The notes beneath the pieces are model-generated. The model searched no databases. It was not told the DNA's origin and saw only the letters and a list, made by a program, of their open reading frames with translations. This document shows, piece by piece, positions 1-7,162 of a stretch of DNA of 14,889 bases. Source of the DNA: JBLHOS01 sp047623825 (lineage in GTDB: Bacteria > Pseudomonadota > Alphaproteobacteria > Rhodobacterales > Rhodobacteraceae); the NCBI GenBank assembly GCA_047623825.1, contig JBLHOS010000073.1, positions 1 to 14,889 of the forward strand. The letters are read 5' to 3'. A program made the translations under genes and the position numbers. Within the stretch, counting starts at the first letter, position 1. Every line of letters starts with the position of its first letter.

Positions 1-1365
1 GTGGGGGCAGTGTGCCATACAATTAACCCGCGCCTGTCGGGTGAACAGATGGCCTACATCGTAAATCATGCGGAAGATCAGGTCTTGTTCGTTGATCTGA
101 CCTTTGTGCCAATCATTGCCGCGTTGCACGGTCATCTGCCCAAAGGACTTCGCTTTGTCATCATGACGGACCGCGCCCACATGCCCGACACCTCGTTTGA
201 GGCGCTGTGTTATGAGGAGCTGTTGGAGGGGCATCCTGACCACATCGTCTGGCCCGATCTGGATGAGGCGCAGGCCGCCGGCCTTTGCTATACGTCAGGC
301 ACCACTGGCAATCCCAAGGGCACACTGTTTTCGCATCGCTCAACTGTGTTGCACGCAATGATGTCTGCGATCTCAATTCCAGCTGCACTGCAACCGGGTC
401 GTAAGATCCTGCCGGTGGTTCCGCTATTTCATGTCAACGCCTGGGGGTTGCCCTATTCGGCGCCTTTGACTGGTGCCGGGTTGGTTTTTCCGGGTCCCGC
501 ACTGGATGGCAAAAGCATTTTTGATCTGATGGACCGCGAAGGTGTCTACTCAGCTTGGGGGGTGCCCACGGTTTGGTTGGGTCTGTTGGCGCAGATTGAA
601 AAAGAAGGGCGTATTCCCGATGGCTTCAAGGATGTCGTTGTCGGCGGTGCGGCGGCGTCCGCCAGCATGATTGCGGCGTTTGAGGGGCAAGGCGTCAATG
701 TCTGTCATGCTTGGGGAATGACCGAGATGAGCCCGATCGGAACCCATGGCAATCTGACCACAGGGTTTGAGGGCTTAAGCCACGATGAGAAGCTAGCCCT
801 TAAATCCAAACAGGGACGCCGCGTCTTTGGTGTTGAGCTGAAAATCGTCGATGAGGCAGGCGCGCGGATGGTCCAAGACGGTGTAGCACAGGGTGAGTTA
901 TTCGTGCGGGGCCATGCGATTGCCAATGGGTATTTCAACAATCCCGATGCTACAGCTGCGGCGTTGGACGCCGAAGGCTGGTTTGGCACTGGCGACATCG
1001 CCACCATCGATGCTGCGGGGTTTGTCAGCATCAAGGACCGCGCTAAGGATCTGATCAAATCGGGCGGGGAATGGATCAGCTCTATCGATCTGGAGAATGT
1101 TGTGATGGGTCATCCCGCGGTGGCCAATTGCGCCGTCATCGGCCTGCCGCATCCCAAATGGGATGAACGCCCGTTTCTGGTGGTCGTCCCGGTTGAGGGC
1201 AAGACCCTGGTGCTGGCTGAAATCCAGATAATGTTGGCTGAGCATTTTGCCAAATGGCAATTGCCTGACGACATGGCACTCGTCGATGCGCTGCCCATCG
1301 GGGCGACTGGCAAAATTTCGAAACTAACGTTGCGGGCGCAGTTTGCTGACCGTGCGGCGACTTGA
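1..1365 (+). CDS. Acyl-CoA ligase, DmdB-like (5' end outside the window)
   Basis: This is an ANL-superfamily ligase that activates a carboxylic acid to its acyl-CoA via an acyl-adenylate in the cytoplasm. The frame is open from base 1, and the protein lacks roughly the first 80-90 residues of a family about 540 residues long, so the gene starts upstream and the GTG at base 1 is not a start. Visible motifs are the P-loop YTSGTTGNPKGT (residues 97-108 of the visible part), WGMTEMSP (about 238-245), TGDIATID, the hinge region KDRAKDLIKSGGEW and the C-terminal GATGKISK with the catalytic Lys at about 438. The opening GAVCHTINPRL and DRAHMP are reminiscent of roseobacter DmdB (methylthiopropionyl-CoA ligase), but that is from memory and no other dmd gene is present, so the substrate is open. 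It lies 15 bases before the next gene and is probably the activating enzyme of this operon. Confidence 0.9.
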   Translation: MGAVCHTINPRLSGEQMAYIVNHAEDQVLFVDLTFVPIIAALHGHLPKGLRFVIMTDRAHMPDTSFEALCYEELLEGHPDHIVWPDLDEAQAAGLCYTSGTTGNPKGTLFSHRSTVLHAMMSAISIPAALQPGRKILPVVPLFHVNAWGLPYSAPLTGAGLVFPGPALDGKSIFDLMDREGVYSAWGVPTVWLGLLAQIEKEGRIPDGFKDVVVGGAAASASMIAAFEGQGVNVCHAWGMTEMSPIGTHGNLTTGFEGLSHDEKLALKSKQGRRVFGVELKIVDEAGARMVQDGVAQGELFVRGHAIANGYFNNPDATAAALDAEGWFGTGDIATIDAAGFVSIKDRAKDLIKSGGEWISSIDLENVVMGHPAVANCAVIGLPHPKWDERPFLVVVPVEGKTLVLAEIQIMLAEHFAKWQLPDDMALVDALPIGATGKISKLTLRAQFADRAAT

Positions 1366-1380
1366 TCTGAGGAATACATC

Positions 1381-2202
1381 ATGGACGTACAGGCGCTATT
1401 TGACCTGACCGGAAAGACCGCATTGGTCACCGGCGGGGCAACAGGGATCGGGCGTATGGCCGCCGAAGGGCTGGTATCAGCTGGCGCGCGTGTGCTGATC
1501 GCCAGCCGCAAGACCGCCGCGTGTGAGGCAACAGCTGCCGAATTAAACGCCATGGGTCTGCGTGGAACGGCAGAGGGGTTTGGCGGCGATGTGGCCACTG
1601 AGCAAGGTGTTGCTGCACTTGCCGCTGAGGTTGCATTGCGCACTGACAAACTAGACATTTTGATGAACAATGCGGGCCGCAGCTGGGGTGCGCCATTGGG
1701 GGAGTTTCCGCATATTGCGTGGGAAAAGGTCATGGCGCTGAATGTCGCCGGACTGTTTTCGTTGACCCAAGCGTTATTGCCACTGTTAAAAGCTGCGGCC
1801 AGCGACGCCGATCCTGCGCGTGTGGTCAATGTAGGCTCGGTCATGGGGGAGATCCCGATGGGCGACGGGGCCTACAGCTATGCTGCCTCCAAGGCCGCCG
1901 TGCATCAGGTTACCCGGATTTTGGCCAACGAGCTGGCGGGCCAGCGGATCACTGTCAACGCGTTGGCGCCGGGACCGTTCGTGAGCAACATGACTGCGTT
2001 CGCAACCCAAGACCCCACGACCCGTGATAAGGTTGGTGCGCAAGTGCCGTTGGGTCGCGTGGGCCTGCCCGAAGATATCGCGGGCGTAATGCTGTTTCTA
2101 TGTTCAAAAGCAGGGGCTTATGTGACGGGATCAATCCAGCCTGTCAGTGGTGGCATCAATGTGGAAACTGGACCTGCAATTTTTCAGGAGGCGCTGACGT
2201 GA
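1381..2202 (+). CDS. Short-chain dehydrogenase/reductase, likely NADP(H)-dependent
   Basis: A classical SDR oxidoreductase of 273 residues with a Rossmann fold. The sequence shows the nucleotide-binding TGGATGIG (17-24), NNAG (96-99), the catalytic Ser in VNVGS (Ser153) and YxxxK in YAASK (Tyr167, Lys171), followed by NALAPGPF and the C-terminal SGG. After the second strand comes ASRK (Ser42, Arg43), a basic pattern that usually favours NADP(H), so a reductase role is likely. The ATG at 1381 is preceded by GAGGA at 1369-1373 with good spacing. The stop overlaps the GTG start of the MaoC gene by 4 bases. Given its neighbours it probably acts on an oxo- or hydroxyacyl-CoA; the real substrate cannot be read from the sequence. 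Confidence 0.9.
   Translation: MDVQALFDLTGKTALVTGGATGIGRMAAEGLVSAGARVLIASRKTAACEATAAELNAMGLRGTAEGFGGDVATEQGVAALAAEVALRTDKLDILMNNAGRSWGAPLGEFPHIAWEKVMALNVAGLFSLTQALLPLLKAAASDADPARVVNVGSVMGEIPMGDGAYSYAASKAAVHQVTRILANELAGQRITVNALAPGPFVSNMTAFATQDPTTRDKVGAQVPLGRVGLPEDIAGVMLFLCSKAGAYVTGSIQPVSGGINVETGPAIFQEALT
2186..2191 (+). promoter_or_regulatory. Shine-Dalgarno site fixing the GTG start of the MaoC gene
   Basis: A full AGGAGG lies inside the last codons of the upstream SDR gene, 7 bases before the GTG at 2199. It supports that GTG over an in-frame ATG about 100 bases upstream (2100), which lies wholly inside the SDR coding sequence and has no such site. Confidence 0.7.
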
Positions 2203-2669
2203 CAGCGATCTGGCTGGCGGATATGGCGGGCCGCGTCGGCGAGGATTTCGGCGCGTCAAAGTGGTATGAGATCACGCAAGACCTGATTAATGTCTTTGCA
2301 GAAGTCACAGAAGACAAACAGTTTATTCACCTTGATGCCGACCGCGCGCGAACCGAAAGCCCTTATGGTGGAACAGTTGCACATGGGTTTTTGACAACTG
2401 CGATGCTGTCGCGAATGGCCTATGACATCCTGCCGGTTTTTCACGATGCGCCGGTCGGGATCAACTATGGATTTAACAAGCTGCGCTTTTTGGCGCCCGT
2501 GCCGTCCGGTGCACAAATCCGGGGGCAGTTTTCGCTGACCAACTTTGAAGACCGCGGTGCCGATGCGTTGCTTTTTTGGGCCGTCACGGTTGCGATTGAG
2601 GGTCAGATCAAACCGGCCCTTGCTGCTGAATGGATCCACCTGCGGGTTCGCGATAAGGCGGCTGCATAA
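2199..2669 (+). CDS. MaoC-family (R)-specific enoyl-CoA hydratase
   Basis: A single-hotdog MaoC-type dehydratase of 156 residues, the usual size for bacterial R-hydratases, expected to interconvert enoyl-CoA and (R)-3-hydroxyacyl-CoA as a dimer. The hydratase motif is clear: VTEDKQFIHLD (36-46) supplies the catalytic Asp39 and His44, and GGTVAHGF (57-64) follows as in PhaJ and NodN relatives. The start is the GTG at 2199, overlapping the previous stop as GTGA and served by an AGGAGG. It lies 25 bases before the nitronate monooxygenase-like gene. In this operon it could hydrate the enoyl-CoA released by the ACAD/kinase pair, giving a 3-hydroxyacyl-CoA for one of the two SDRs. That pathway role is inferred. 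Confidence 0.87.
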   Translation: MTAIWLADMAGRVGEDFGASKWYEITQDLINVFAEVTEDKQFIHLDADRARTESPYGGTVAHGFLTTAMLSRMAYDILPVFHDAPVGINYGFNKLRFLAPVPSGAQIRGQFSLTNFEDRGADALLFWAVTVAIEGQIKPALAAEWIHLRVRDKAAA

Positions 2670-2694
2670 TGTCCTACAACAAAGGAACGCACTG

Positions 2695-3672
2695 ATGGCG
2701 TTACCACCTATTTTGCAAGGTTTGCGCCTGCCTGCCGTAGCAGCACCCTTGTTCATTATTTCTGTGCCTAAGCTGGTAATCGCGCAATGCAAGGCGGGGA
2801 TGGTTGGCAGCTTTCCGGCGCTGAATGCGCGCGAGGCTGAGGGCGATCCAGTCTTACTTGAGGCTTGGCTGGCCGAAATCACCGAGGCGCTGGATCGTCA
2901 CAACCAAGAAAACCCTGATGTGCCCGCCGCCCCCTATGCCGTCAACCAGATCGTGCATCGATCCAACACGCGGCTAGACCGGGATCTTGAGATTTGTGCG
3001 CGTTGGAAGGTGCCGATCTGGATCACCTCGCTTGGCGCGCGGGTTGAGGTAAACGAGGCAGCCCATTCGTGTGGTGGCCTAGCCTTGCATGATGTGATCA
3101 ACAACACCTATGCCAAAAAGGCGATTGCCAAAGGTGCGGACGGATTGATCGCTGTGGCCGCTGGTGCCGGTGGGCATGCTGGTCCGCAATCGCCCTTTGC
3201 GTTGATCCGCGAAATTCGTAACTGGTTTGATGGACCGTTGTTGCTGTCTGGCGCCATTGCGACCGGCGATGCGATCTTGGCCGCACAGGTGATGGGCGCT
3301 GATTTAGGCTATATCGGATCGCCATTTATTGCGACGGAAGAGGCCAACGCCGACAGTGCTTATAAAGAGATGATCGTCGCAGGTGGGGCAGAGGATATCG
3401 TCACATCCTCGCTATTTACTGGGGTTTCGGGCAATTATCTTAAACCCTCGATCCGCAAAGCCGGGATGGATCCTGATGCATTGCCGGGGGCGGATGCCAC
3501 CTCGATGTCATTTGAAACTGCGGCCTCAAGGCCCAAGGCATGGAAAGAGATTTGGGGTGCGGGCCAAGGCATCGGTGCGGTTGATCAGATCGTTTCAGTG
3601 GCCCAACTGGTGGACCGATTGACGCAAGAATATGATGCCGCGCGCCTGCGCGTGGCCGCGATGACAAGATAA
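2695..3672 (+). CDS. Nitronate monooxygenase-family FMN protein (NPD/2-nitropropane dioxygenase fold)
   Basis: A TIM-barrel flavoprotein of the nitronate monooxygenase (NPD) family, 325 residues. Features that match are the N-terminal LPAVAAPLF, the glycine-rich AGAGGHAG (156-163) with the conserved His161, and the phosphate-binding region SGAIATGDAILAAQVMGAD followed by GSPFIATEEA. Known members oxidise alkyl nitronates with FMN and oxygen, but many act on other or unknown substrates. The start is the ATG at 2695, with AAAGGA at 2681-2686 at 8-base spacing; the frame is open further upstream but overlaps the MaoC gene without a better site. Its place between a hydratase and an acyl-CoA dehydrogenase suggests a role on an acyl-CoA or in scavenging a reactive intermediate rather than nitroalkane detoxification. 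That is a guess from context. Confidence 0.82.
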   Translation: MALPPILQGLRLPAVAAPLFIISVPKLVIAQCKAGMVGSFPALNAREAEGDPVLLEAWLAEITEALDRHNQENPDVPAAPYAVNQIVHRSNTRLDRDLEICARWKVPIWITSLGARVEVNEAAHSCGGLALHDVINNTYAKKAIAKGADGLIAVAAGAGGHAGPQSPFALIREIRNWFDGPLLLSGAIATGDAILAAQVMGADLGYIGSPFIATEEANADSAYKEMIVAGGAEDIVTSSLFTGVSGNYLKPSIRKAGMDPDALPGADATSMSFETAASRPKAWKEIWGAGQGIGAVDQIVSVAQLVDRLTQEYDAARLRVAAMTR

Positions 3673-3685
3673 GGGAGAGAGATCG

Positions 3686-4921
3686 ATGGATTTGGGCATA
3701 AGTAATAAAGTCAGGCCGCTGGTCGAGCAGGTTCGCACCATGGTGCGCGACGAAATTGCACCGCAGGACATGGAATACCACGCTGAGGTCGGCAAGCACC
3801 CATCGGGTGATCGATTTCAGCATACTGATCGGCAATTGCAGATCCTGAATGAACTGAAGTCCAAAGCCAAAGCGCGCGGCCTTTGGAACTTTTGGCTGAC
3901 TGATAGCGATAAGGGATATGGTCTGAGTACGGTTGAATACGCCTACTTGGCCGAGGAGATGGGAAAGGTTGGCATCGCGGCTGAGGTGTTCAACTGTAAC
4001 GCCCCCGATACCGGCAATATGGAGGTGTTTGAGCGTTATGGATCGCCGGCACACAAAACGCGCTGGCTGGGACCGCTGCTGGAAGGCGATATTCGATCCG
4101 CCTACCTGATGACAGAGCCTGACGTCGCCTCATCAGATGCGACAAACATTGCGCTGCATGCAGTGCGAGACGGCGATCACTATGTGCTAAACGGCGAAAA
4201 ATGGTGGGCGTCTGGTGCGGGTGATCCGCGCACCAAGGTCTATATCGTGATGACACAAACCAACCCTGAGGCTGCAAAACACAACCGGCATTCAATGTTT
4301 GTGGTGCCAGCTGGCACGGACGGTATCGAGGTGCTGCGCCCAATGCAGGTCTTTGGCAACGACGACGCGCCGCATGGTCACATGCATCTGCGGTTTACCG
4401 ACGTACGGGTGCCGATTGAGGATCTGATCTTGGGTGAGGGTCTTGGGTTTGAAGTGGCGCAGGGGCGACTTGGCCCCGGCCGGATCCATCATTGCATGCG
4501 TGCGATCGGGCAGGCCGAAGTGGCGCTGGAGCTGATGTGCCGCCGCGCCATGGGACGTGAAGCGTTTGGCAAAAAGCTTGCTGAGCTGGGCGCCAACTAC
4601 GACATTATCGCCAACGCTCGGATGGAGATTGAGCAGGCCCGCCTGCTGTGCCTGAAAGCTGCGTGGATGATGGATACAAGTGGCGTGCGCGCGGCCCAAC
4701 CGTGGATTTCCCAGATTAAGGTCGTGGCCCCATTGATGGCGCTAAAGGTGATTGATGAGGCGATGCAGATGCACGGTGCCGGTGGCATCAGCCAAGACCA
4801 ACCCTTGGCCCATATGTGGACCCATGTGCGCACGTTGCGCCTGGCCGATGGCCCCGACGCGGTACATCGCAGACAGGTCGCACGCGCTGAATTGAAACCC
4901 TATTCCAATGAGAAGGTCTGA
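3686..4921 (+). CDS. Acyl-CoA dehydrogenase, ACAD10/ACAD11/LvaC type
   Basis: A FAD-dependent acyl-CoA dehydrogenase-fold protein of 411 residues. It has the family landmarks: YLMTEPDVASSDATN in place of the usual flavin-binding signature, NGEKWWASGAG, REAFGKKL (291-298) and MQMHGAGGISQD. The C-terminal catalytic position, normally Glu-Gly-Thr, reads ADGPDAVH with Asp388, which is characteristic of the ACAD10/11 branch. Members of that branch act with an APH-fold kinase: a 4-hydroxyacyl-CoA is phosphorylated and the dehydrogenase-like partner removes the phosphate to give an enoyl-CoA (LvaC in P. putida, ACAD11 in mammals). The very next gene, 3 bases away, is such a kinase, so the assignment rests on both motif and context. 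The start ATG follows a purine-rich GGGAGAGA. The chain length of the substrate is unknown. Confidence 0.9.
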   Translation: MDLGISNKVRPLVEQVRTMVRDEIAPQDMEYHAEVGKHPSGDRFQHTDRQLQILNELKSKAKARGLWNFWLTDSDKGYGLSTVEYAYLAEEMGKVGIAAEVFNCNAPDTGNMEVFERYGSPAHKTRWLGPLLEGDIRSAYLMTEPDVASSDATNIALHAVRDGDHYVLNGEKWWASGAGDPRTKVYIVMTQTNPEAAKHNRHSMFVVPAGTDGIEVLRPMQVFGNDDAPHGHMHLRFTDVRVPIEDLILGEGLGFEVAQGRLGPGRIHHCMRAIGQAEVALELMCRRAMGREAFGKKLAELGANYDIIANARMEIEQARLLCLKAAWMMDTSGVRAAQPWISQIKVVAPLMALKVIDEAMQMHGAGGISQDQPLAHMWTHVRTLRLADGPDAVHRRQVARAELKPYSNEKV

Positions 4922-4924
4922 GGC

Positions 4925-5950
4925 ATGACGGACGCAGGCCTAGACCTGATAGCCGTTGCGGACTGGATGGGCACACATGTTGCGGGGTTTGCGGGCCCTG
5001 TGACGGCCCAGAAATTTGCCCAAGGCCAGTCCAATCCGACCTATCTGTTGTCCAGCCCGGCGCGATCCTATGTTTTGCGGCGCAAACCACCCGGGATTTT
5101 GTTGAAATCGGCCCATGCCGTGGAGCGTGAATTCAGGGTGCAATCGGCGTTGACGGGCAGTGATGTGCCGGTCGCGCGTATGTTGGCGCTATGTGAAGAT
5201 GATGGCGTGATCGGTTCAGCCTTTTATGTGATGGACCATGTCCGTGGGCGCAATTTTGGTGAGCCTGCGCTGCGTGATCTGGCACATGCAGAGCGTGCGG
5301 CGATCTTTACGCAGATGAACCAAGTTTTGGCGGCGATCCACTCGGTCGATCTACAGGCGACGGGGCTGACTGACTATGGGCCCGAGGGGAACTATTATCA
5401 GCGTCAGATCGGTCGTTGGACCGGGCAATATCGGGCCTCAGAAACGCAAAAGATCCCTGCGATGGAGGCGTTGATTGGTTGGCTTGAGACCGAATTGCCG
5501 CAAGATGACGGGCGGCGCACGTTGGTTCATGGCGATTTTCGGATAGATAACTTGCTGTTTTCGGAAGATGGCACCGATTGTGTGGCTGTTCTGGATTGGG
5601 AGTTGTCGACCATCGGCCATCCCTTTGCAGATCTGGCCGCATTGATCATGCAATGGCAGATGCCGCCGGGTATCGAAGGGCGTGGATTGGCGGGAATTGA
5701 CCGTGCAGCCGAAGGTCTGCCAAGTGACGCAGATTTCATTGCGGATTATTGCGCGCGGATGGGTCTACCAGGGATTGAACGGTTTGAGTTCTACTTAGCA
5801 TTTTGCTTTTTTAGGATGGCGGCAATTTTGCAGGGCGTCAAAAAACGCGCCTTGGACGGAAATGCATCGAACCCGGAAAAAGGTCTGAAATTAGGAACCT
5901 ACGTGCCGATCTTTGCGCAACAAGGCTTGCAGGTGGCGCAAAATGGCTGA
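4925..5950 (+). CDS. APH-fold phosphotransferase, ACAD10/11 kinase-domain type (LvaA-like)
   Basis: A 341-residue aminoglycoside-phosphotransferase-fold kinase. The ATP-binding lysine is in VLRRKPPG (Lys54), the helix-C glutamate in VEREFRV (Glu69), the catalytic Brenner motif is HGDFRIDN (202-209, Asp204 as base, Asn209 for metal) and the metal-binding DWE is at 224-226. VLRRKP and HGDFRIDNLLF are typical of the kinase domains fused to ACAD10/11 and of LvaA rather than of antibiotic-resistance enzymes. The expected reaction is ATP-dependent phosphorylation of the 4-hydroxyl of a hydroxyacyl-CoA. It begins 3 bases after the dehydrogenase with AGAAGG 8 bases before its ATG, and overlaps the next gene by 8 bases, which indicates translational coupling. 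P. putida LvaA needs a small partner, LvaB; no LvaB-like gene is seen here. Resistance to aminoglycosides is unlikely. Confidence 0.88.
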   Translation: MTDAGLDLIAVADWMGTHVAGFAGPVTAQKFAQGQSNPTYLLSSPARSYVLRRKPPGILLKSAHAVEREFRVQSALTGSDVPVARMLALCEDDGVIGSAFYVMDHVRGRNFGEPALRDLAHAERAAIFTQMNQVLAAIHSVDLQATGLTDYGPEGNYYQRQIGRWTGQYRASETQKIPAMEALIGWLETELPQDDGRRTLVHGDFRIDNLLFSEDGTDCVAVLDWELSTIGHPFADLAALIMQWQMPPGIEGRGLAGIDRAAEGLPSDADFIADYCARMGLPGIERFEFYLAFCFFRMAAILQGVKKRALDGNASNPEKGLKLGTYVPIFAQQGLQVAQNG

Positions 5951-6734
5951 GACGCGGCGCTTTACCGGACAGACCGTTTTGATCACTGGTGCGGCCAGCG
6001 GTTTTGGCGCCGAGGCCGCTCGCCAGTTTGCTGCCGAAGGGGCGGATCTGGCGTTGTGTGACCATGATGCGGCAGGGCTGACCGCAATCTGTGATCTCTT
6101 GAAACGTCAAGGCACGCAGGTCGTTCAGGCCCACGTTGATGTGACCGAGGAGGCTCAGATCGCTGCGTTTGTGGCACAGATCTTGGACAGCAATGGACGC
6201 TTAGATGTCGCGGTAAACAACGCAGGTATTGGTCAGGATCTGGTCCCTTTGCAGGCAACTGAGACTGCGCAGTTTGATCAGGTCATGCGTGTTAATACTC
6301 GGGGCGTCTTTTTGGGGATGAAGCACCAATTGCCGCCGATGATTGCGGCCAAGCGTGGCTCAATTGTGAACATCTCATCAGCGGCGGGGTTGGTTGGGGC
6401 GGGGTATCTGGCTGCATATTCCGCGTCTAAACATGCAGTCGTCGGCCTGACAAAATCCGCAGCAGATGAGGTGGCGCGCCACGGCGTTCGCGTCAATGCG
6501 CTGTGCCCGTCTTTTGCAGCGACGCCGCTTTTTGACGAGATGGCGGATCAGGTGTCAGCCCCCGGTGATCTGTCGAAGGCAGAGGCTTATGCCAAAATCG
6601 CCCACCGTGTGCCAATGCGCCGGGTAGCAGAAGCGGCGGAAATTGTGCAGGCGATCTTGTGGGTAGCAGCCCCTGAGAACAGTTTTCTAACCGGGCAGGC
6701 GATCGCACTTGATGGAGGATTGACCGCAATATGA
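5943..6734 (+). CDS. Short-chain dehydrogenase/reductase, likely NAD(H)-dependent
   Basis: A classical SDR of 263 residues, with TGAASGFG (15-22), NNAG (92-95), catalytic Ser146 in NISSAAG, YSASK with Tyr159 and Lys163, and the C-terminal ALDGG. An Asp at the end of the second strand (Asp40 in LCDHD) points to NAD(H), unlike the SDR near the start of this operon, which has Ser-Arg there. The family is close to 3-hydroxyacyl-CoA and 3-hydroxybutyrate dehydrogenases; LvaD of the levulinate pathway is also an SDR, so this gene could be the ketone/hydroxyl step of the same route. The ATG at 5943 overlaps the kinase by 8 bases and has AGGTGG at 5931-5936; an in-frame upstream ATG at 5913 lies deeper inside the kinase gene and would add unrelated residues. 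Confidence 0.88.
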   Translation: MAETRRFTGQTVLITGAASGFGAEAARQFAAEGADLALCDHDAAGLTAICDLLKRQGTQVVQAHVDVTEEAQIAAFVAQILDSNGRLDVAVNNAGIGQDLVPLQATETAQFDQVMRVNTRGVFLGMKHQLPPMIAAKRGSIVNISSAAGLVGAGYLAAYSASKHAVVGLTKSAADEVARHGVRVNALCPSFAATPLFDEMADQVSAPGDLSKAEAYAKIAHRVPMRRVAEAAEIVQAILWVAAPENSFLTGQAIALDGGLTAI

Positions 6735-7162
6735 CGGATCATGGGGAACGAACGATGTTGCGGGCCGATTTGCGCGAAGACCTATCTGCCATTCAGGCCC
6801 ATATCGGACATGAGATGACCGGCTGGGCCAAGGATTGGTCGCAGTTCCAATTGCCAATGCATGCGCATCTTATGAACCGATATGGCATTCCACATGGCGG
6901 GATATACGCGGTGCTGCTGGATACGGTTATGGGCTTTTCAGGGTGTTATACTGGCGACAAGGATGTAATCCAACTGGCGATGACCCTATCGATGACGACC
7001 AATTTTGTGGGCCAACCCAAAGGCTCGATCTTGATTGCCGAGGGCACCCGGATCGGTGGCGGACGCCAGACATTCTTTGCCGAAGGCCGGGTGATCGACG
7101 ACACCGGCACCCTGATCGCCACCGGCACCGGCACGTTTCGCTATCGCGCTCAGGCGGTATAA
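6731..7162 (+). CDS. PaaI-type hotdog-fold acyl-CoA thioesterase
   Basis: A single-domain hotdog thioesterase of 143 residues, the normal family length. The PaaI/4-hydroxybenzoyl-CoA thioesterase motif is visible as NRYGIPHGGIYAVLLDTVMG, with HGG at 55-57 and the likely catalytic Asp64. Such enzymes free CoA from stalled or toxic acyl-CoAs and often accompany CoA-dependent catabolic operons. The start is ambiguous: ATG 6731 overlaps the previous stop as ATGA but its GGAGG is 12 bases away, while ATG 6755 has GGGGA at 7-base spacing and would remove eight residues. It is the last gene of the + strand operon, and its 3' end overlaps the opposing dehydrogenase gene by 13 bases. Confidence 0.85.
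   Translation: MTDHGERTMLRADLREDLSAIQAHIGHEMTGWAKDWSQFQLPMHAHLMNRYGIPHGGIYAVLLDTVMGFSGCYTGDKDVIQLAMTLSMTTNFVGQPKGSILIAEGTRIGGGRQTFFAEGRVIDDTGTLIATGTGTFRYRAQAV

Noticed and set aside
1110..1844. A 244-codon open frame on the - strand opposite the ligase/SDR junction
   Set aside because: It runs antisense across two well-supported genes, shows no recognisable motif and has the Ala/Ser/Pro-rich composition expected of a shadow frame in high-GC coding DNA.
2256..2882. A 208-codon open frame on the - strand opposite the MaoC and NMO-like genes
   Set aside because: It is antisense to genes with clear motifs, has no family resemblance, and spans the junction of two real genes.
3440..4054. A 204-codon open frame on the - strand opposite the NMO/ACAD junction
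   Set aside because: No motif and a shadow of two supported genes.
4925..5950. Possible aminoglycoside-resistance phosphotransferase
   Set aside because: Its motifs (VLRRKP, HGDFRIDN) and its position beside an ACAD11-type dehydrogenase fit the acyl-CoA-linked kinase family; there is no resistance or mobile context.
7101..7140. Short GC-rich repeats (ACCGGCACC units) near the end of the thioesterase gene, considered as a terminator or repeat element
   Set aside because: They encode the in-frame run DTGTLIATGTGT of the hotdog fold, are direct rather than inverted, and have no following T-run.
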